A DNA stretch of 9,952 bases, from the NCBI GenBank assembly GCA_035552275.1, contig DASZLR010000004.1, positions 1 to 9,952 on the forward strand. Direction: 5' to 3'. The DNA comes from DASVLX01 sp035552275. GTDB taxonomy: Bacteria; Actinomycetota; Actinomycetes; Mycobacteriales; Pseudonocardiaceae. A program made the position numbers and the translations under genes. The notes below the pieces were generated by a model. The model ran no database searches. It saw only the letters and a program-made list of their open reading frames with translations, and was not told the DNA's origin. Of the stretch, positions 1 through 6,068 are shown piece after piece; within the stretch, counting starts at the first letter, position 1, and the number at the start of each line of letters is the position of its first letter.

Positions 1-291
1 CCGGGTCGCGTCCTCGATCTGATCCCAGGGCGGCGCGGACTCGACCATGGACTCGACAGTGGTCTGGATGATGGCCGCCTCGCTGGCCCGGAAGACCTCG
101 GCGAAGAGCTCCTTCTTGTCGCTGAAGTGGTGGTAGACGGCACCCTTGCTGGACTCGGACAGCTTGGCGATGTCCTCCACCGAGGTCGCCTCGAAGCCCT
201 TCGCCACGAACAGCGCCTTGGCAGCATCGAGCACCGCGCTCCTGGTCAGCGCGGCATACCGCTCGCGCCTTCCAGACTTGACGTCGTTCAC
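1..291 (-). CDS. TetR/AcrR-family transcriptional regulator (3' end outside window)
   Basis: The first 97 codons of a TetR-type repressor, read leftward and cut by the window edge. Residues about 19-63 form the classic TetR DNA-binding domain: a helix with the pattern AxxLFxxKGFEATSVEDIA, then the turn and recognition helix SSKGAVYHHFSDKKELF. The ligand-binding domain mostly lies outside. The GTG at 291 is chosen because it is the only start-type codon shortly before the HTH in this frame. It has no Shine-Dalgarno, but a TATGCT hexamer ends 8 nt before it, so the mRNA may be leaderless. The gene is divergent from the alpha/beta hydrolase at 364, with a 72-bp spacer carrying palindromes. TetR proteins usually repress themselves and a divergent neighbour, so the hydrolase is the likely target (inference). 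Family assignment is very secure; the inducer cannot be told. Confidence 0.93.
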   Translation of the reverse strand, partial: MNDVKSGRRERYAALTRSAVLDAAKALFVAKGFEATSVEDIAKLSESSKGAVYHHFSDKKELFAEVFRASEAAIIQTTVESMVESAPPWDQIEDATR

Positions 292-299
292 AGCTGGCG

Positions 300-341
300 A
301 GCATACTCGGAAACCGATAGTCGTTCACAGACTCAGAGTCT
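300..341. promoter_or_regulatory. Candidate TetR operator / divergent promoter region
   Basis: The space between the TetR gene and the hydrolase holds several symmetric or repeated elements. TCGG-AAA-CCGA lies at 307-317 (4-bp arms). A perfect 13-bp palindrome AGACTC-A-GAGTCT lies at 329-341. The 11-mer GTCGTTCACAG occurs twice, at 283-293 and 320-330. On the minus strand, TATGCT at 305-300 is a possible -10 for the regulator, placed 8 nt before its GTG. TetR regulators bind palindromes at such sites; which of these elements is the operator is inference. Confidence 0.45.
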
Positions 342-352
342 TCTGATGGAAC

Positions 353-357
353 GGAGG
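353..357 (+). promoter_or_regulatory. Ribosome binding site of the alpha/beta hydrolase
   Basis: GGAGG lies 6 nt before the ATG at 364. It decides the start: the reading frame is open further upstream, but that part overlaps the TetR gene and its control region. Confidence 0.8.
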
Positions 358-363
358 CACGCC

Positions 364-1230
364 ATGTCGCGGTCCGCGTCGCTCGGCGAGAGCCGGGAGA
401 TAACCCTGTCCGCAGCCGGGTCCACGGCCCGGATCCGGTATCGGGAGCGTGGCGAGGGTCCGCCGGTGGTGTTCGTGCACGGGCTGGGCGTGAACGCCAA
501 TCTCTGGCGCGGTGTCGTCCCGGTCATGGCGGACGCCGGATTCCGCTGCCTCGCGCCGGACTGGCCGCTCGGGGCGCACGAACTACCCGTCCCCGACGCC
601 GACCTGACGCCGCCGGGAGTCGCCGCGCTCATCGCGGAATTCCTGGCAGCCCTTGACCTTCATGACGTTCTGGTCGTCGCCAACGACACCGGCGGCGCGC
701 TCACCCAGATCTTGATGACCGAGCACCCGGAGCGGGTCGGCGCGGTCGTCCTCGCGACCGTGGACAGCTTCGAGTACTTCCTGCCGCCGCCGTTCTCCCT
801 GCTCACCAAGGTCGCCGCCGTGCCCGGCCTGACCTGGCTGGCCGCGAAGAGCCAGCGGTGGCGGGTGGTGCAGCGGTTGATGCTGGGGCCGCTGGCGAAA
901 CGCCCGCTGCCAGTGGACATTGTGGACAGTTACGTGACGCCGATGCGCAGGGATTCGGCGATTCGGGCCGACGCACGCCGCTTCATCCGCGGCGTGCACA
1001 ACCGGTACACCCTCGCGGCGGCCGAGAAGTTCGGTGAGTTCGCCAAGCCGGTGCTGCTGGCCTGGGCCGTCGAGGACAAGTTCTTCCCGATGAGCCTGGC
1101 CGAGCGGCTGCGTGATCGGTTGCCGAACGCCACCCTCCAGACGATCGAGGACTCCTACACCTTGATCCCGGAAGATCGACCGGACGAACTGGCCAAGCTC
1201 ATCCTCGACTTCGCGTCAACTCATGCTTGA
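364..1230 (+). CDS. Alpha/beta-fold hydrolase (haloalkane dehalogenase/epoxide hydrolase-like)
   Basis: A 288-residue cytoplasmic alpha/beta hydrolase, of usual length for the family and with no signal peptide. The oxyanion-hole motif VFVHGLG is at residues 36-42 and the strand/turn CLAPDWPLGAH at 62-72. The nucleophile elbow is ANDTGG with Asp108 in the nucleophile position, as in haloalkane dehalogenases and epoxide hydrolases, rather than Ser. A cap region spans about 135-215, and the acid-loop motif WAVEDKFFP holds Asp238. The usual catalytic His near the C terminus (expected around 263-267) is not seen: the segment reads EDSYTLIPEDRP, with Tyr265 where His is expected. The substrate is unknown and catalysis may be altered. 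The gene is divergent from a TetR regulator that probably controls it. Its stop codon lies inside the first operator-like repeat of the next gene. Confidence 0.9.
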   Translation: MSRSASLGESREITLSAAGSTARIRYRERGEGPPVVFVHGLGVNANLWRGVVPVMADAGFRCLAPDWPLGAHELPVPDADLTPPGVAALIAEFLAALDLHDVLVVANDTGGALTQILMTEHPERVGAVVLATVDSFEYFLPPPFSLLTKVAAVPGLTWLAAKSQRWRVVQRLMLGPLAKRPLPVDIVDSYVTPMRRDSAIRADARRFIRGVHNRYTLAAAEKFGEFAKPVLLAWAVEDKFFPMSLAERLRDRLPNATLQTIEDSYTLIPEDRPDELAKLILDFASTHA

Positions 1231-1260
1231 CGACAGCCTATCGTCAACCTACGATTGACG
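1214..1260. promoter_or_regulatory. Tandem palindromic operators and promoter of the ClpC2-like gene
   Basis: Two identical interrupted palindromes, CGTCAA-N7-TTGACG, lie at 1214-1232 and 1242-1260, offset by 28 bp. The first spans the stop codon of the upstream hydrolase; the second ends one base before the ATG of the next gene. A promoter fits inside: -35 TTGACG at 1227-1232, a 17-bp spacer, and -10 TACGAT at 1250-1255. The -10 ends 6 nt before the ATG at 1262, so transcription would begin at or next to the start codon (leaderless, no Shine-Dalgarno). The right arm of copy 1 is the -35, and copy 2 covers the -10 and start site. This is what a repressor site looks like. The HTH protein encoded just downstream is the natural candidate (inference). 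Confidence 0.75.
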
Positions 1261-1261
1261 C

Positions 1262-1957
1262 ATGAGTCCACTCAACGTAAACCTCACCGAACTCATCGCC
1301 GGTGTCCAGTCCGACCTGCCGGGCGCCGAGCCGCTGGCCTGGATCGCCGTGGCGCAGTCCCGGTCGAAGCAACTCGGCGAGATCGGCGATCAGCTCGTCG
1401 GCCATTTCGTGGACCAGGCCCGGAAATCCGGTGCGTCGTGGAGTCAGATCGGTGACGCGATCGGCGTGACCAAACAGGCCGCCCAGCAACGCTGGGTGTC
1501 ACCGACCTTCGAGCGGTTCACGACCAGAGCGCGCAAGGCCGTGGTGCTGTCGCAGGAGCGCGCCCGCACCGATCGGCGGACTGAAATCGGCACCGAACAC
1601 CTCCTGTTCGGCCTGCTCGAAGATCCGGACGGGTTGGCAGCACAGGCTTTGGCGTCGCTGGCCGGCTCGCTCGATGCCGTGCGGACCGCGGTCGAGGCCC
1701 GGTTGAAAACTGGCGACACGACCCTCAAGGGTCATATCCCGTTCGCGCCGGACTGCAAGGACGCGCTGCGTCGGACACTCGACGAGGCGTTGAGCCTCAA
1801 CCACAACTACATCGGCACCGAACACATCCTGCTCAGCCTGCTGATGACCGACGGTCAAGCGGCGGTGATCCTCGGCGAACTGGAGATCGGTTACGACGCC
1901 ACGCGCGCCTGGCTGGTCGAGAGGCTGACCGAGATCGCGGCGGAGCCCGGAAAATGA
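1262..1957 (+). CDS. clpC2: ClpC2-like protein: HTH plus two Clp N-terminal repeats, no ATPase
   Basis: A 231-residue protein. Residues about 25-78 form a helical region ending in a helix-turn-helix-like segment (SWSQIGDAIGVTKQAAQQRW, 59-78). Two Clp N-terminal (Clp_N) repeats follow, at about 83-155 and 158-225. Each carries the hallmark IGTEHLL or IGTEHIL, at about 109-115 and in the second repeat. No Walker A/B or AAA+ module follows, so it cannot unfold substrates itself. This layout matches mycobacterial ClpC2 (Rv2667 in M. tuberculosis), which from memory binds ClpC1-targeting cyclic peptides such as cyclomarin, shields ClpC1 and represses its own promoter. The ATG at 1262 is set by the promoter and by operator repeats ending one base before it. 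A role as an adaptor or decoy for ClpC1-type N domains is inference; the domain content is clear. The symbol is by analogy. Confidence 0.88.
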   Translation: MSPLNVNLTELIAGVQSDLPGAEPLAWIAVAQSRSKQLGEIGDQLVGHFVDQARKSGASWSQIGDAIGVTKQAAQQRWVSPTFERFTTRARKAVVLSQERARTDRRTEIGTEHLLFGLLEDPDGLAAQALASLAGSLDAVRTAVEARLKTGDTTLKGHIPFAPDCKDALRRTLDEALSLNHNYIGTEHILLSLLMTDGQAAVILGELEIGYDATRAWLVERLTEIAAEPGK

Positions 1958-2032
1958 TCGCGGTCCGCCAGCGACCGTGAATTCATCGAGAAAGACGTCC
2001 CCGGATATCTGGCCAACGCCGGGATCGAGGGC

Positions 2033-2533
2033 GTGTTGACCGCCCCAGCCAATACCAAAGACGGCCGGGCCGTGCTGACCGGCGCCGGGTTGGCCGAGCA
2101 ATGCGCGATATATCAGCAGCAGGGCACTGGCTGGGCGGGTGAGGGCATTCAGGGACTGGGTGTCGTCGGATTCGAGAACGCGAACAATGTGGACTCGAGA
2201 ATTGCCTCGTTCGTGCTCGCCTATGCCGATGACAGCGATGCCGAGACGGTTTGGGTCAAGATGACCGACGCGACGCGCACCCAGCTTCCGCAGGCCAAGC
2301 AGCAGAATTCAGCTGTGGGCGACCAGAACTCGTCCTTCGTGACCGATGCGGGCACGGTCGTGGTGCTGCGGACCGGCTCGGTCGTGGCCCCCGCGATGTC
2401 CCACAGCGACATGGGTTATCAGGGTGCCGCCGATCCCTACGGGGACACCACAAATCCGGATGAGACCGATCCCATCCAGATGTGGTCGACCGTGCAGGCC
2501 AGGAAGATCAACGCCGTGCTCGGCGGCGCGTGA
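2033..2533 (+). CDS. Hypothetical protein, probably lacking its N terminus
   Basis: I do not recognise this family. From the GTG at 2033 it gives 166 residues, acidic and rich in Gln, Asn, Thr and Ser. Strand-like segments (LGVVGFEN, ASFVLAYAD, GTVVVLRTG) resemble the secreted or lipoprotein domains common in actinobacteria. No signal peptide, lipobox or membrane segment is present. Coding-like sequence continues in frame upstream of 2033 (REFIEKDVPGYLANAGIEG, about 1976-2032) back to the ClpC2-like stop at 1955-1957, with no start codon and no Shine-Dalgarno at a proper distance. An ATGA overlap at 1954-1957 could have been the original start, but its frame stops after eight codons. The gene therefore looks 5'-truncated or frameshifted, perhaps a pseudogene losing its export signal. 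It ends 3 bp before the convergent citrate synthase stop. Confidence 0.6.
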   Translation: MLTAPANTKDGRAVLTGAGLAEQCAIYQQQGTGWAGEGIQGLGVVGFENANNVDSRIASFVLAYADDSDAETVWVKMTDATRTQLPQAKQQNSAVGDQNSSFVTDAGTVVVLRTGSVVAPAMSHSDMGYQGAADPYGDTTNPDETDPIQMWSTVQARKINAVLGGA

Positions 2534-2536
2534 TGG

Positions 2537-3679
2537 TCAGCGGTGCTTGATCGTCGCCCAGCCCTCGACCTCTTCCGGCAGCCGGCTGGCCGGTCCGACG
2601 TACTGCGCGGACGGGCGTACCAGACGGCCGGTGCGCTTCTGCTCCAGGATGTGCGCGCACCAGCCGGCGGTCCGGGCGCAGGTGAACATCGCCGGCATCA
2701 TGTGCGGCGGCACCTCGGCGAAGTCCAGGATCACCGCGGCCCAGAACTCGACGTTTGTCTCAATTGGACGGTCCGGCCGGCGCTCTCGCAGTTCGGTCAG
2801 CGCGGCCTGCTCCAAGGCGGCGGCGGCCTCGTAACGGTCGGCGCCCAGTTCCTTGCAGGTCCGCCGCAGCACCCGGGCCCGCGGGTCCTCGGCGCGGTAG
2901 ACCCGGTGGCCGAAGCCCATCAGCCGGTCGTGCCGGTCGAGGATGCTGGAAACGACCTTGTGCGCGTCGCCGTTGCGCTCGACCTCTTCGATCATCGGCA
3001 GCACCCGCGCCGGCGCGCCGCCGTGCAGCGGGCCGGACATCGCGCCGATCGCGCCGGACATGGACGCCGCCACATCGGCGCCGGTGGACGCGATCACCCG
3101 GGCGGTGAACGTCGACGCGTTCAGGCCGTGCTCCGCCGCCGACACCCAGTACGCGTCGATCGCGCGGATGTGCGCTGGGTCCGGCTCGGCGCGCCAACGC
3201 GTCACGAACCGCTCGGTGATGGTGTCGCACTCGTCGATCCGCGACTGCGGAACCGCCGGCACGCCGATGCCGCGCGCCGACTGCGCCACGTACGACAGCG
3301 CCATCACGGAGGCGCGGGCGAGCTGGTCGCGGGCCTGCTCGTCGGTGATGTCCAGCAGTGGCTGATAACCCCAGATCGGCGCCAGCATGGCCAGCGCGGC
3401 CTGCACGTCCACCCGCACGTCACCGGTGTGCACCGGGATCGGGAACGGCTGCGCGGGCGGCAACCCCTCGCCGAAACGCCCGTCGACGAGCAATGCCCAC
3501 ACATTGCCGAAGGTGACCTTGCCGGCCAGGTCCTCGATGTTCACCCCGCGGTACCGCAGCGCGCCGCCATCGCGGTCCGGTTCGGCGATCTCGGTCTGGA
3601 ACGCGATCACGCCCTCCAGGCCGGCCCGAAAACTCGGATCGGCCGCCGGTTTGGCCGCGTTCTGCTCGCTCTGCACCAC
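2537..3679 (-). CDS. citA: Citrate synthase 2
   Basis: A 380-residue citrate synthase, the short form seen as citrate synthase 2 in actinobacteria. The family condenses oxaloacetate and acetyl-CoA to citrate at TCA-cycle entry, in the cytoplasm. Numbered from the GTG at 3679: the N-terminal ALRYRGVNIEDL motif is at 40-51, the substrate-site AEHGLNAST at 182-190, GPLHGGA with catalytic His219, and the family signature GFGHRVYRAEDPR with catalytic His258. NVEFW follows, with Glu311 where classical enzymes have the catalytic Asp; the C-terminal CARTAGW and EQKRTGRLVRPSA complete it. Three in-frame GTGs (3688, 3679, 3676) compete. I prefer 3679 because GAAGGG lies about 11 nt before it, whereas it sits only 2 nt before 3688. 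The frame stays open to 3814, but that part is not family-like. A methylcitrate synthase role is not excluded; no other methylcitrate-cycle gene is nearby. Confidence 0.93.
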   Translation of the reverse strand: MVQSEQNAAKPAADPSFRAGLEGVIAFQTEIAEPDRDGGALRYRGVNIEDLAGKVTFGNVWALLVDGRFGEGLPPAQPFPIPVHTGDVRVDVQAALAMLAPIWGYQPLLDITDEQARDQLARASVMALSYVAQSARGIGVPAVPQSRIDECDTITERFVTRWRAEPDPAHIRAIDAYWVSAAEHGLNASTFTARVIASTGADVAASMSGAIGAMSGPLHGGAPARVLPMIEEVERNGDAHKVVSSILDRHDRLMGFGHRVYRAEDPRARVLRRTCKELGADRYEAAAALEQAALTELRERRPDRPIETNVEFWAAVILDFAEVPPHMMPAMFTCARTAGWCAHILEQKRTGRLVRPSAQYVGPASRLPEEVEGWATIKHR

Positions 3680-4036
3680 GTTGTGCACCGCCCTTCGTGG
3701 GGGAAATCGCACGCCGCTACCTCGTGAGTGGGCTATGCGTCGTGCCTGGGTCGCCATGCAGACTGCACCACGATCGCGCCGTCGGCAACGGATCGCCGTG
3801 GTGTGTTCTGTCACGAATCAGGACACGATTCAGAATACCCCGCGGCGCGCCTTTCTGATTCGATTCCGAATGCGATCCGACCACCCCCCGTGGGAGGGAT
3901 CACCGGGCCAGCGGTTCCGGTTCGGGCGGAAAACCCGTAACGTCAGCGGACACGGTGCCCATTGCCCGTCCACAACCCCAACTACGCGGGTGCATCAGGG
4001 TTGAACCAAGGTCCATCAGACCGGAGGTGATTCGGG
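3680..4036. other. Non-coding spacer with divergent control regions of citA and pdxH
   Basis: About 357 bp, with no credible gene on either strand. Possible promoter for pdxH: TTCCGG 3915-3920, 17-bp spacer, TAACGT 3938-3943. Possible promoter for the citrate synthase (minus strand): TTGCCG 3788-3783, 17-bp spacer, CAGTCT 3765-3760. Both are weak matches. Between them lies a cluster of GATTC/GAATC pentamers: GAATC-N7-GATTC at 3815-3831 and GATTCGATTCCGAAT at 3857-3871. This is where a regulator serving both genes could bind. No terminator, RNA gene or riboswitch is recognisable. Confidence 0.4.
4023..4031 (+). promoter_or_regulatory. Strong ribosome binding site of pdxH
   Basis: GGAGGTGAT is complementary over nine bases to the 3' end of bacterial 16S rRNA. 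Counted from the GGAGG core it stands 9 nt before the GTG at 4037. It fixes that start and suggests efficient translation. Confidence 0.85.
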
Positions 4037-4696
4037 GTGTCCGAGACCGACAGCCTGCTCGAACTTCCCAGCATGCGGGTGTCCTACGAACAGGGCAGCC
4101 TGGATGAGTCGGAGCTCGCGGACAGTTGGTACGAACAACTGCAGCGATGGCTGGACGAGGCCACTCGCGCCGGCCTGGCCGAACCGAACGCGATGGTGCT
4201 GGCCACCGCCAACCCGCAAGGCCTGCCGTCCTCCCGGACGGTGCTGTGCAAGGGCCTGGACGAGCGCGGCGTGGTGTTCTTCACCAACTACACCTCGAAC
4301 AAGAGCCACGACCTGCGCGCCACCCGCTACGCCTCGGCCACTTTCCCCTGGTACGGAATGCAGCGCCAGGCACACGTTCGGGGCACGGTGGAGCGGGTGA
4401 GCTCGGCCGAGACCGCGGCCTACTGGGCGAAGCGGCCGCGCGGCTCGCAGTTGGGTGCTTGGGCGTCCCCGCAGTCCCGGGTGGTGTCCGGCCGGGTCAC
4501 GCTGGACAACGCGCTGGCCAAGATCGAACGGCAGTTCGCCGACGCCGAGAAGGTGCCGGTGCCGCCGCACTGGGGCGGCTGGCGAATCCGTCCGGACATC
4601 GTGGAGTTCTGGCAGGGCCGGCGGGACCGGATGCACGACCGGCTGGTCTTCGAGCGCGCCGACGAGAACTGGCGGATCAAGCGACTCGGCCCCTGA
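4037..4696 (+). CDS. pdxH: Pyridoxamine/pyridoxine 5'-phosphate oxidase
   Basis: A 219-residue FMN enzyme of normal length. It oxidises pyridoxamine or pyridoxine 5'-phosphate to pyridoxal 5'-phosphate (PLP) using O2, the last step of de novo or salvage vitamin B6 synthesis, as a cytoplasmic homodimer. FMN-site motifs: SSRTVLCKG (65-73, with Arg67 and Lys72) and FFTNYTSNKSHDL (81-93, with Lys89). GSQLGAWASPQS is at 136-147. The C-terminal PdxH signature RPDIVEFWQGRRDRMHDR (185-202) carries the substrate-contacting Arg/His pair Arg198 and His200, and the protein ends in the usual W-R-I-K-R-L-x-P. The start is GTG 4037, behind a near-ideal Shine-Dalgarno. It is divergent from citrate synthase 2, an arrangement I recall from other actinobacteria. 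All key residues are present. Confidence 0.96.
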   Translation: MSETDSLLELPSMRVSYEQGSLDESELADSWYEQLQRWLDEATRAGLAEPNAMVLATANPQGLPSSRTVLCKGLDERGVVFFTNYTSNKSHDLRATRYASATFPWYGMQRQAHVRGTVERVSSAETAAYWAKRPRGSQLGAWASPQSRVVSGRVTLDNALAKIERQFADAEKVPVPPHWGGWRIRPDIVEFWQGRRDRMHDRLVFERADENWRIKRLGP

Positions 4697-4709
4697 GCCG
4701 CCGGTTCAG
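4693..4709 (+). terminator. Weak hairpin at the end of pdxH
   Basis: CTGAGCC-GCC-GGTTCAG can fold into a seven-pair stem (one G-U pair) with a 3-nt loop, overlapping the pdxH stop codon. No T-run follows, so it may only protect the 3' end or help termination. Confidence 0.3.
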
Positions 4710-4734
4710 CCCGTGAGAAATTCACGCGAAACGG

Positions 4735-4760
4735 GTCGTTAGCTGTCCTAAGCTGACGAC
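4735..4760 (+). promoter_or_regulatory. Inverted repeat overlapping the MFS transporter promoter
   Basis: GTCGTTAGC (4735-4743) and GCTGACGAC (4752-4760) are inverted copies with one mismatch, 8 bp apart. The -10-like hexamer TAAGCT (4749-4754) lies inside. The repeat ends 2 nt before the GTG at 4763, and no Shine-Dalgarno is present. It is a likely operator on a leaderless promoter; the regulator is not encoded next to it. Confidence 0.5.
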
Positions 4761-4762
4761 AC

Positions 4763-6058
4763 GTGACCGCTGAACCCGATACATCCGAGGACTCCGCGCG
4801 CCCCGAACCGGCCAGCCGCCGTTGGTGGCAGGCGCTGGTGATGGACACCCGGCCGCTGCGGATCGCCGCGTACCGCCGGCTCTGGGTGTCCAATGTGGTC
4901 ACTTCGGTGGGCGCGCAGCTGACCATTGTCGCGGTGCCCAAGCAGGTGTACGACCTGACCGGCTCGTCCGGCTACGTCGGCCTCGCCGGCGTGTTCGCCC
5001 TGGTGCCGCTGCTGGTGTTCGGACTGTGGGGTGGCGCCATCGCCGACGCCGTCGACCGGCGGGTGCTGTTGTTGTTCAGCGGCGGCGGGATCGCGGTCAC
5101 CTCGGTGCTGTTCTGGTGGCAGGCGGCGGCCGGGATGCGCTCGGTCTGGCTGGTACTCGTGCTGCTGGGCGTGCAGCAGGCGTTCTTCGCCGTCAACCAG
5201 CCGGCTCGCCAGGCCGCCGTCGCCCGGCTGGTGCCGGCCCCACTGTTGCCCTCGGCCGGCGCGCTGTCCGGGACGGTGATGTCGTTCGGCGCGGTGCTGG
5301 GGCCGATGCTGGCCGGCGCGCTGATCCCGCTGCTCGGACTGTCCACTTTGTACTTGATTGACTCGTGCGGGATGACGCTGACGCTGTGGGCGGTGTGGCG
5401 GCTGCCGTCGCTGCCCCCGCTGGCTGGCGCCGTCCGGCGAGCTGGCCTGGCCCAGGTGATCGACGGCTTCCGCTATCTGGCCGCGCAGAAGGTGCTGCTG
5501 GCCTCCTACCTGGCCGACATCATCGCGATGGTGTTCGGGATGCCCAGGGCGCTGTTCCCGGAGATGGCCGAGCACACCTTCGGTGATCCGCCCGGTGGCG
5601 GGCTCGCGCTGGGCCTGCTGTTCGCCGCGATGCCGATCGGCTCAGTGCTGGCCGGGCTGCTGTCCGGCTGGCTGACTCGCGTCCGCCGGCACGGCGTGGC
5701 AGTGGTGATCGCGGTCGCCTGCTGGGGCCTGGCGGCGGCCGGGTTCGGGCTGGCCGGCCACCTTTGGCTGGCGGTGCTGTGCATGGCGCTGGGCGGTGCG
5801 GCGGACATGATCAGCATGGTGTTCCGCAGTGCGATCCTCCAGGTCGCGGCCACCGACGAGATGCGCGGCCGGATGCAGGGCGTGTTCATCGTGGTGGTCG
5901 CCGGTGGCCCACGGTTGGCCGACGTGCTCCACGGCACCGTCGGCGCGGCGGTGGGCGCGGCCGCGGCCAGCACCGGCGGCGGGTTGTTGGTCGTGGTGGC
6001 CATCGTGGTCGCAGCTGTGCTGCTGCCGGCGTTCTGGCGCTACCGGTCACCTGTCTGA
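4763..6058 (+). CDS. MFS transporter, EntS/MFS_3 type (DHA3 exporter)
   Basis: A 431-residue inner-membrane protein of the major facilitator superfamily, probably with twelve hydrophobic segments. After a charged cytoplasmic tail (1-30), the segment starting FRRLW-like (YRRLWVSNVVTSVGAQLTIVAVP, 37-59) is typical of the EntS/MFS_3 branch. Motif A, GGAIADAVDRR (90-100), is intact, and the NQPARQAAVARLVP loop of this branch follows. The second half contains DEMRGRMQG, also characteristic. Members export siderophores or drugs using the proton gradient; the substrate here cannot be told and no siderophore genes are nearby. The start is GTG 4763: a TAAGCT -10-like box ends 8 nt upstream within an inverted repeat and there is no Shine-Dalgarno, so a leaderless transcript under a repressor is likely. 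It converges on the CDGSH gene with a 10-bp gap. Confidence 0.9.
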   Translation: MTAEPDTSEDSARPEPASRRWWQALVMDTRPLRIAAYRRLWVSNVVTSVGAQLTIVAVPKQVYDLTGSSGYVGLAGVFALVPLLVFGLWGGAIADAVDRRVLLLFSGGGIAVTSVLFWWQAAAGMRSVWLVLVLLGVQQAFFAVNQPARQAAVARLVPAPLLPSAGALSGTVMSFGAVLGPMLAGALIPLLGLSTLYLIDSCGMTLTLWAVWRLPSLPPLAGAVRRAGLAQVIDGFRYLAAQKVLLASYLADIIAMVFGMPRALFPEMAEHTFGDPPGGGLALGLLFAAMPIGSVLAGLLSGWLTRVRRHGVAVVIAVACWGLAAAGFGLAGHLWLAVLCMALGGAADMISMVFRSAILQVAATDEMRGRMQGVFIVVVAGGPRLADVLHGTVGAAVGAAAASTGGGLLVVVAIVVAAVLLPAFWRYRSPV

Positions 6059-6068
6059 TCTGCGTCGA

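Noticed and set aside
127..363. In-frame upstream extension of the alpha/beta hydrolase
   Set aside because: It lies antisense to the TetR HTH and across the control region; the ATG at 364 has a good Shine-Dalgarno and family-like sequence begins after it.
2543..3727. Long open frame antisense to citrate synthase
   Set aside because: A shadow produced by high GC at third positions; Arg/Gly/His-rich and with no recognisable domain.
3680..3814. Upstream extension of citrate synthase to 3814
   Set aside because: The added residues are Arg-rich and unlike the family N terminus; the ribosome-site-like GAAGGG lies just before the GTG cluster near 3679.
3728..3940. Small plus-strand open frame in the citA-pdxH spacer
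   Set aside because: No Shine-Dalgarno, no coding-like codon bias and no domain; more likely regulatory DNA.
4016..4636. Open frame antisense to pdxH
   Set aside because: pdxH is unmistakable on the plus strand with a near-ideal ribosome binding site; the antisense frame shows no family pattern.
4748..5575. Long open frame antisense to the MFS gene
   Set aside because: Low-complexity Gln/His/Arg-rich translation typical of the opposite strand of a GC-rich membrane-protein gene.
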